A stretch of DNA of 64,000 nt, from the NCBI RefSeq assembly GCF_051257895.1, contig NZ_CP194331.1:62001-126000 (forward strand). Reading direction: 5' to 3'. Positions 58,291-64,000 of the stretch are shown piece by piece. Every line of letters begins with the position of its first letter. Position 1 is the stretch's first letter. The position numbers and the translations under genes are program-made. Source of the DNA: Gallionella straubiae (lineage in GTDB: Bacteria; Pseudomonadota; Gammaproteobacteria; Burkholderiales; Gallionellaceae). The notes under the pieces are model-generated. The model made no database searches. It saw only the letters and a program-made list of their open reading frames with translations, and was not told where the DNA came from.

Positions 58291-59588
58291 CCATCCTGCC
58301 GCGCACCCTGCTGGCGCGCGCCTTCCTGCTCATGGTCATCCTGATTGTGCTGTCGTTCGCCGCCTCCGTGGCGGTTTTCCGCCATGTCGAACAGGAGCCG
58401 CGCGCTCGGCAGATGGCGCAACTGGTGGTGTCGGTGGTCAACCTCACGCGCGCCGCGGTGCTGTCTGCCGCGCCGGAGTGGCGCGGTGCGCTGCTGTATG
58501 AATTGGCGGAGTCCGAAGATCTGCTGGTGCAGATGGCGGAGCCTAACGATGCGCTCGAAGCCTTGCCCGATCGTCCGCCGATATTGCGGGAAATGGCCGA
58601 GAAGGTGCGCGCCAGCCTCGGCGGCAACACCCGCTTCGCGGCAAAGCGCAACGGCGTGGAAGCCCTGTGGGTGAGCTTCTTCATCGGCGACGAGGAGTTC
58701 TGGGTGGCGCTGCCCAAGGAGCGCATCGAGCATCCGGTATCGGAGGTGCTGCTGATCTGGGGCAGCGTAGTGCTGGCGCTGGCGCTGCTCGGCGCCTATT
58801 TCATCGCGCTCCAGGTGACGCATCCCCTCAAGCGGCTCGCGCAGGCGGCGCAGGATGTCGGCCGGGGCGAGACGCCGCCGCAACCGCTGCCGGAACGCGG
58901 TGCGCAGGAAATCGTCGCGGTATCGCACGCCTTCAACCAGATGTCCGCCGACCTTGCCGCCGACGAGCGCGAGCGCGCGCTGGTGCTGGCCGGTATCTCG
59001 CACGACCTGCGCACTCCCTTGGCGCGCGTGCGGCTCGCCGCAGAATTTAGCGCGGATGAAGCGCTACGTAAGGGGCTGGCCGCCGATGTGGAGCAAATGG
59101 ATACGGTGATTCAGCAATTCCTTGATTACGCGCGCCTCGATGAACATGAAGCCGCCGTTCCGACCGACCTGCAAGCCCTGGTGCAGGAAACGGCGCAGCC
59201 ATTCGTGGTTCAGGCCAAATCGCTCATGCTCGATTTGCCGCCGCTGCCGCCACTTGCGGTGCGTCCCGTGCTGCTGAAACGCGCGCTTGCCAACCTGCTG
59301 GATAACGCCATTAAATACGGCGGTGGCGAGATCACCGTACGGATCGTGCAGGAAGGCGGCCGGGTCGTCGTGGAAGTGGCGGATCGCGGCGCAGGGATTC
59401 CCGCCGAGCAACGCGAAACCGCAAAGCGGCCGTTCATGCGCCTGGAAAGCGCACGCAGCGACACGACCGGGTCGGGTCTCGGGCTGGCGATCGTCGAGCG
59501 CGCCGCGCGGCTGCATGGCGGCGAATTTCAATTGGAAGGCCACGCCGAAGGCGGGTTGGTGGCCAAGTTTGTGCTGCCTGCGGGTTAA
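58287..59588 (+). CDS. EnvZ-like sensor histidine kinase
   Basis: 433 residues if it starts at TTG 58287, overlapping the regulator stop; an ATG at 58245 would add 14 residues. Membrane segments flank a periplasmic loop: RAFLLMVILIVLSFAASVAV and VLLIWGSVVLALALLGAYF. HAMP, HisKA (LAGISHDLRTPLARVRLAAEF) and HATPase motifs (ANLLDNAIKYG, DRGAGIP, GSGLGLAIVERAAR) follow. It is the partner of the preceding regulator. Confidence 0.92.
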   Translation: MTILPRTLLARAFLLMVILIVLSFAASVAVFRHVEQEPRARQMAQLVVSVVNLTRAAVLSAAPEWRGALLYELAESEDLLVQMAEPNDALEALPDRPPILREMAEKVRASLGGNTRFAAKRNGVEALWVSFFIGDEEFWVALPKERIEHPVSEVLLIWGSVVLALALLGAYFIALQVTHPLKRLAQAAQDVGRGETPPQPLPERGAQEIVAVSHAFNQMSADLAADERERALVLAGISHDLRTPLARVRLAAEFSADEALRKGLAADVEQMDTVIQQFLDYARLDEHEAAVPTDLQALVQETAQPFVVQAKSLMLDLPPLPPLAVRPVLLKRALANLLDNAIKYGGGEITVRIVQEGGRVVVEVADRGAGIPAEQRETAKRPFMRLESARSDTTGSGLGLAIVERAARLHGGEFQLEGHAEGGLVAKFVLPAG

Positions 59589-59661
59589 GAGGCATATTTC
59601 GCTTGTCGCCCGCAGCAAAAACGGGTAGGGTTAGCGCCATAAGTTTACCGGAGAAAAAATC

Positions 59662-59931
59662 ATGGACGTCAGTAATGCTCTTGCAACTTCCGTCAGCGCG
59701 ATAATCAACAGCCCGCAACCGCCAGCACCGAAAAATGACAGGCAGCCGGAGAAGCAGCAGGATTCCGCGGTAGTGAAACTGTCCGACAAAGCGCAGCAGA
59801 TGAGCCGTGCCGAAAATCAGAACAACAATACCGAGCGCGCCGAAACCAGGCCACAGGAAGTTGCGGAGCCTCCCGGTATCCAGTTCATGGAAGGTGAAAA
59901 CAAAGGCGGACGCGTCAACACCTTCGCCTGA
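59662..59931 (+). CDS. Small low-complexity protein
   Basis: 89 residues: MDVSNALATSVSAIINSPQP, then a polar stretch with DSAVVKLSDKAQQMSRA, ending GENKGGRVNTFA. A GGAG ribosome site precedes the ATG. The form MDVSNALA...LSDKAQ...NTFA occurs in several betaproteobacterial small proteins, from memory of pattern only. The function is unknown. Confidence 0.65.
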   Translation: MDVSNALATSVSAIINSPQPPAPKNDRQPEKQQDSAVVKLSDKAQQMSRAENQNNNTERAETRPQEVAEPPGIQFMEGENKGGRVNTFA

Positions 59932-60002
59932 AGTTCAGTATATTCCGATCAACTGCGCCGTCCGGATAACTGCCGGGACGGCGTGTCTTGTACCGCTACA
60001 TT

Positions 60003-61034
60003 ATGAATCCAGACTGGCAACTATTCCTTACCCAGCAAGGCGCAACCATTGACGCAGGTATGGTGCAGCACTTTGGCAACCTCGCAGCCGAGTTGCGCAC
60101 GGCGGAACAGAACACCGTTTTGTGCGACCTCGGCCAATTCGGCACGCTGCGCGCTTCCGGCGAGGATGCGCAAACTTTCCTGCAGAACATGCTGAGCAAC
60201 GACATCCGCGAAGTCGATGCCGGCCGCGCACAACTCAGCAGCCTGAACACCCCGAAGGGGCGCATGGTGGCGAGCATGCTGATCTGGCACAGCGGCGACG
60301 ACTATCTGCTGCAACTGCCGCGCGTCATGTGCGAACCTATGCGCAAGAAACTCAGCATGTACGTGCTGCGTGCCAAGGTGAAAATCTCCGATGCAAGCGA
60401 TGAGATCGTTACGCTGGGCCTGTCGGGTGAAAATGCACAGGAAATCCTGAGCAGGCAATTCGGCGAGTTACCGCAACAGCCGTTCGGCGTTGCCTATACC
60501 GGGCAAGCGGGTGTGCTGAAATTCGGCGACACGCGCTTTCAGATCAGCACCACCGTGCAACATGCGTCGGCGCTCTGGCTGGCACTCGGCCAGGATGCGC
60601 AACCGGCCGGCAGCACATGCTGGGACTGGCTCAACATCCGTTCCGGTATTCCCATCATCCTGCCGCAGACACAGGAACAATTCGTGCCGCAGATGGCGAA
60701 TTTTGAACTCATCGGCGGCGTGAATTTCAAGAAGGGTTGCTACCCCGGCCAGGAAATCGTGGCGCGCATGCAATACCTCGGCAAGGCGAAGCGGCGCATG
60801 TACCTCGCACATCTCGACGGCGGCGCAGCGCCCCAACCGGGCGATGAATTGTTCAGCGCAGACATGGAAGGGCAGGCCAGCGGCATGATTGCCAATGCCG
60901 CACCCGCACCGGGCGGCGGTTACGATGTGCTGGCCGTGGTGCAGACCTCCAGCCACGAATCGCAAACGCTGCATTGGAAATCCCTGCAGGGCGAAGCATT
61001 GCAATTCCTGCAGCTGCCCTATCCGCTGGCGTAA
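60003..61034 (+). CDS. ygfZ: YgfZ/GcvT-like folate-binding protein
   Basis: 343 residues from ATG 60003; a TTG at 59988 is a possible alternative, and neither has a good ribosome site. The family motif KGCYPGQEIVARMQYLGKAKRR is complete, including the conserved Cys and the folate-binding region. Further matches are LCDLGQFGTLRASGEDAQTFLQ and NDIREVDAGRAQLSSLNTPKGR. The protein helps iron-sulfur cluster assembly on some enzymes using tetrahydrofolate. Confidence 0.92.
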   Translation: MNPDWQLFLTQQGATIDAGMVQHFGNLAAELRTAEQNTVLCDLGQFGTLRASGEDAQTFLQNMLSNDIREVDAGRAQLSSLNTPKGRMVASMLIWHSGDDYLLQLPRVMCEPMRKKLSMYVLRAKVKISDASDEIVTLGLSGENAQEILSRQFGELPQQPFGVAYTGQAGVLKFGDTRFQISTTVQHASALWLALGQDAQPAGSTCWDWLNIRSGIPIILPQTQEQFVPQMANFELIGGVNFKKGCYPGQEIVARMQYLGKAKRRMYLAHLDGGAAPQPGDELFSADMEGQASGMIANAAPAPGGGYDVLAVVQTSSHESQTLHWKSLQGEALQFLQLPYPLA

Positions 61035-61098
61035 GAGCCTTCTCGGCTTGCCGGATAGGGCTGCGTCCACTTTTCGTCCCGCATATTCCAAACAGATC

Positions 61099-62328
61099 AT
61101 GGCTATTTCAAAACACTGGCATGCCTTTACCGCCGCGCCCCACCGCGTCATGTTCCTGGGGGGCGCGCTGCAATCGATCGCCGTGATGTTGTGGCTGTTC
61201 CTGGAAATGGCGACACGCTATAGCATAGCCGCCCAACCCATGGTCTGGCCTGTTGCCCCCGTCGCCATACATGGCTACCTGATGATCTACGGTCTGTTTC
61301 CATTTTTTATTTTCGGCTTCCTGATGACCACCTATCCACGCTGGATGAACGGCAAGGAAATTCCGGCGCGGCGTTATGTGCCGGCCTTTGTGCTGCTGAT
61401 GCTGGGAAGTGCGGGTTTTTATGCGGGATTGCCGGGTGGCCGCCCCGTGTTGATTGCCGCCGCTGTTGCCACACTTGCCGGTTGGGGAGTGGCGTTGTAT
61501 GCGCTATTGCGCGTATTGCTCGATACGCAGCACCCGGACAAGCGGCACCCGCAGATTATTTTCATCGCGCTGAGCATGGGCTGGTGCGGCCTCGCCGCCT
61601 ATCTGGTCTGGCTGTGGAGCGACAATGCGGCCTGGCTGCATCTCGCCATACACGGCGGGCTGTGGCTATTCCTGCTGCCGGTCTTTGCCAGCGTCGGGCA
61701 CCGCATGATCCCCTTCTTCACCAGTACCGCATTGCCGAATCGGCTCGTGGCGCGCCCCTACTGGGCATGGTGGACCATCCTCGCGGCCAGTGCGATGCAC
61801 GGCCTGTTGAAGCTTGCCGAGGCAGACGCCTGGCTGTGGCTATGCGACGCACCGCTGGCGGTTGCGGTTTTCCATCTGACCTATGTCTGGGGGCTGCGCA
61901 GCAGCCTGCGCATTCCGATGCTCGGTGTGCTGCACATCGGTTTTGCCTGGCTGGGCATCGCCATGCTGCTGTCCACCTTGCAAAGTTTTGCGTTATTCAT
62001 CAGCCACGGCGCAACCTTCATCTGGGGGCTCGCGCCGCTGCACGCGCTGACCATCGGCTGTTTTGCAACGCTGCTGATCGGCATGGGGACGCGCGTCACG
62101 CTCGGGCATTCCGGCCTGCCGATGCAGGCGGACACAGGGGTCAAGCTGATGTTTGCCGGCATACAGCTTGCCGCCTTGTTGCGCGTATTGGCCGACATGC
62201 TTCCCGTGCAAGCCATGCATTGGCTGTATCTGGCCGCGGCTTCGGCCTGGCTGATGTGTTTTGTGCCGTGGACGTTGCGCTATCTGCCGTTCTACTGGCG
62301 GCCGCGGGCGGATGGAAAAGCCGGATAG
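61099..62328 (+). CDS. NnrS family haem-copper membrane protein
   Basis: 409 residues with about twelve membrane segments. The NnrS core is visible in APHRVMFLGGALQSIAVMLWL, AIHGYLMIYGLFPFFIFGFLMTTYPRWM, VGHRMIPFFTS and TIGCFATLLIGMGTRVTLGHSG. NnrS proteins are linked to protection from nitric oxide. The start is ATG 61099. It is followed by a NarX-like kinase, which fits a nitrogen-oxide response. Confidence 0.93.
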   Translation: MAISKHWHAFTAAPHRVMFLGGALQSIAVMLWLFLEMATRYSIAAQPMVWPVAPVAIHGYLMIYGLFPFFIFGFLMTTYPRWMNGKEIPARRYVPAFVLLMLGSAGFYAGLPGGRPVLIAAAVATLAGWGVALYALLRVLLDTQHPDKRHPQIIFIALSMGWCGLAAYLVWLWSDNAAWLHLAIHGGLWLFLLPVFASVGHRMIPFFTSTALPNRLVARPYWAWWTILAASAMHGLLKLAEADAWLWLCDAPLAVAVFHLTYVWGLRSSLRIPMLGVLHIGFAWLGIAMLLSTLQSFALFISHGATFIWGLAPLHALTIGCFATLLIGMGTRVTLGHSGLPMQADTGVKLMFAGIQLAALLRVLADMLPVQAMHWLYLAAASAWLMCFVPWTLRYLPFYWRPRADGKAG

Positions 62329-62576
62329 CGCTTCCACCGATACATCGGAATATGCCGGTGAGGGAAAATCCCTTGCTTGCATAAAAGGCATCTTGGTCGC
62401 ATCATAGTGCCGTTCCGCAATCTCCGCAGAACGGAAAACACCGCCCGGGAATGGCGATGATTTCCAGTCCTGCGCCAGACTGAACCGGCTCAATTTGCCG
62501 CGCCAGACAGCTATCGCGCTGCATCAGAGTTTATAACCGGGCTGCGGTAATTCACTTCATGATCGGCAAGGGGCAG

Positions 62577-64000
62577 ATGGTCGCAGTACTGAAACTCCAG
62601 GAGAAAATCACCGGCCTGCTGGTGTTCTACTTCCTCGTTGCCCTGGTTGCCATCAGTTCGACGCTGTATGTTTCCTGGCGGCTCGAGGGCGGCGCCGCGG
62701 CGATCAACGACGCCGGCAGCGAGCGCATGCGCTCCTATCACATCGCTTTCCTCCTCGGCCAGCAGGTGCAGCAACCCTCCGTCGAACTGCGCCACGAAAT
62801 CGAGGCGAAGGTTGTGCAGTTCGAAAAAATCCTGTCCGACCTTGACCGCGGCGACCCGCGGCGGCCGCTTTCGCTGCCCAAGGACAAGGAGGTGCGCGCT
62901 CAGATGAGCAAGTTGCACCAGGCTTGGGAGGGCGAAATCAAGCCGCGTATCCAGCGCATACTCGATACCTCGCAACGGGCGGAGCAGGAGAGAATGCTGG
63001 CGGAATACCGGTATGTCGTGGAAAGTTTTGTCGGCAACGTGAACGACCTGGTTGCGATGGTGGAAACCAGCAATGCCCGTGCCACCACGCTGCTGCGCAC
63101 TTTCCAGATCGGTCTGGTGAGTCTGGCGTTTATCGGCACGGTGTTGCTGATGAACCTGTTTTCGCTGATGGTGGTGCGCCCCGTCAACCGCCTGCGGGAA
63201 GGGTTGCAGCGCATGGGTAAGGCGGATTTCGGCGTGCGCCTGAAGGTTGCCAAGCGGGATGAATTCGGCGAGCTGGCCGAGGGGTTCAACCAGATGGCCG
63301 ACCAGTTGCAGGATCTTTATGCCACGCTGGAGCAGCGGGTAGAAGAGAAATCCCGCAGCTTAGAGGTGAAGAATCGCGAGCTCACCGCACTCTACGATGT
63401 GGCTGCATTCCTGAATTCCTCGACCGCAACGGAACCCCTGTGCGGCATTGTGTTGGATAAGCTGGCTACCCTGATCGGTGCGCGCGACGGCGTGGTGCGT
63501 CTGGTCGACCCAAAGGGGGAGCAACTGCAGATTGTCGCCTCGCGCGGCGTTTCGAAATCCTTCCTGGCCGAGGAAACCTGTCTTGCCGTCGGTGATTGCC
63601 TGTGCGGCACGGTTGCGCGTGACGGCATTGCCATCAGCTCCGATTTTTCCTTTCCGACACAACCGCTGCTGTTGCACGCATGCAAACGGGACGGGTTCCA
63701 GGCGATGGTGGCTGTCCCGATCCGCTCCAAGCAGCGGGTCATGGGCATGCTCAATCTGTTTTTCGAAACGCCGCGTATCCTGCCGCCGTCGGAAATACGG
63801 CTGCTGGAATCGGTGGGGCAGCATCTCGGCGTCGCCATCGAAAATCAGCGGCTCGTCGCGCGCGAGAAGGAAATGGCGGTATCGGAGGAGCGCAACCTGC
63901 TCGCGCAGGAGCTGCACGACAGCATCGCCCAGTCGCTCGCCTTCCTGAACATCCAGATACAACTGTTGCGCAACGACCTGCAGGAGGGGCAGATAAGCAC
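62577..64000 (+). CDS. NarX-like nitrate/nitrite sensor histidine kinase (partial)
   Basis: The frame runs off the window end after about 474 residues. It starts at ATG 62577 with an AAGGGG site just before; ATG 62559 is an alternative. The order is: membrane segment LVFYFLVALVAISSTLYVSW, a P-box-like periplasmic start (GGAAAINDAGSERMRSYHIAF, as in type IV pili/NarX sensors), membrane segment, HAMP (VVRPVNRLREGLQRM), GAF, and the HisKA_3 histidine in EERNLLAQELHDSIAQSL. It likely senses nitrate or nitrite and signals to a NarL-type regulator beyond the window. Confidence 0.9.
   Translation, partial: MVAVLKLQEKITGLLVFYFLVALVAISSTLYVSWRLEGGAAAINDAGSERMRSYHIAFLLGQQVQQPSVELRHEIEAKVVQFEKILSDLDRGDPRRPLSLPKDKEVRAQMSKLHQAWEGEIKPRIQRILDTSQRAEQERMLAEYRYVVESFVGNVNDLVAMVETSNARATTLLRTFQIGLVSLAFIGTVLLMNLFSLMVVRPVNRLREGLQRMGKADFGVRLKVAKRDEFGELAEGFNQMADQLQDLYATLEQRVEEKSRSLEVKNRELTALYDVAAFLNSSTATEPLCGIVLDKLATLIGARDGVVRLVDPKGEQLQIVASRGVSKSFLAEETCLAVGDCLCGTVARDGIAISSDFSFPTQPLLLHACKRDGFQAMVAVPIRSKQRVMGMLNLFFETPRILPPSEIRLLESVGQHLGVAIENQRLVAREKEMAVSEERNLLAQELHDSIAQSLAFLNIQIQLLRNDLQEGQIS

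Overview
The window reads as a chromosomal segment of a betaproteobacterium, most likely in or near the Gallionellaceae/Nitrosomonadales. The basis is gene content and coding style only: high-GC core genes, AddAB-type recombination helicases, an NnrS/NarX-like pair and betaproteobacterial-looking small proteins. I could not run a search, so the family is an inference.

Layout. 1-5.9 kb: NUDIX hydrolase, an ammonium transporter with a clear sigma54 promoter and NtrC box, then a reverse-strand operon (MarR regulator, dual-CDGSH Fe-S protein, cytochrome b561, two YceI proteins) with an inverted-repeat operator, then HtpX. 5.9-27.9 kb: housekeeping and envelope genes. These include a GGDEF/EAL protein, MlaA, an orphan ParA, ferredoxin, AddB-AddA carrying palindromic repeat elements inside their reading frames, a radical SAM protein, SodB, the YdbH-YnbE-YdbL set, a broken toxin-antitoxin pair, RlmD and a Bax-inhibitor-1 protein.

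28.0-39.5 kb is a visibly more AT-rich accessory island ending beside a tRNA-Ser gene. Its core is a defence locus. A CapW/BrxR-type WYL regulator heads a reverse-strand transcript with a XamI-family type II methyltransferase and endonuclease. Divergently, a forward transcript carries a YdjM-like membrane hydrolase, a Cap15-type membrane beta-barrel effector and a CD-NTase (a type I CBASS), then two small genes and a 439-residue polytopic membrane protein of unknown family. The island's mobility gene (a large serine recombinase) and a flanking HTH-containing gene are both interrupted by in-frame stop codons, so the island looks fixed in place with its defence genes intact.

39.7-45.1 kb: three signalling genes (receiver-PAS-GAF-HD-GYP protein, single-domain receiver, and a histidine kinase carrying an ABC-type ligand-binding domain but no membrane anchor), flanked by imperfect direct repeats. 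45.3-49.7 kb: QueD and the transglutaminase-DUF58-MoxR operon. 49.7-56.4 kb: Mth938-like protein, AlaA, Hom, ThrC, ZIP transporter and RimO. 56.5-64 kb: small proteins, a seven-unit 19-residue repeat protein, an OmpR/EnvZ-like pair, YgfZ, NnrS and the start of a NarX-like sensor kinase that runs off the end.
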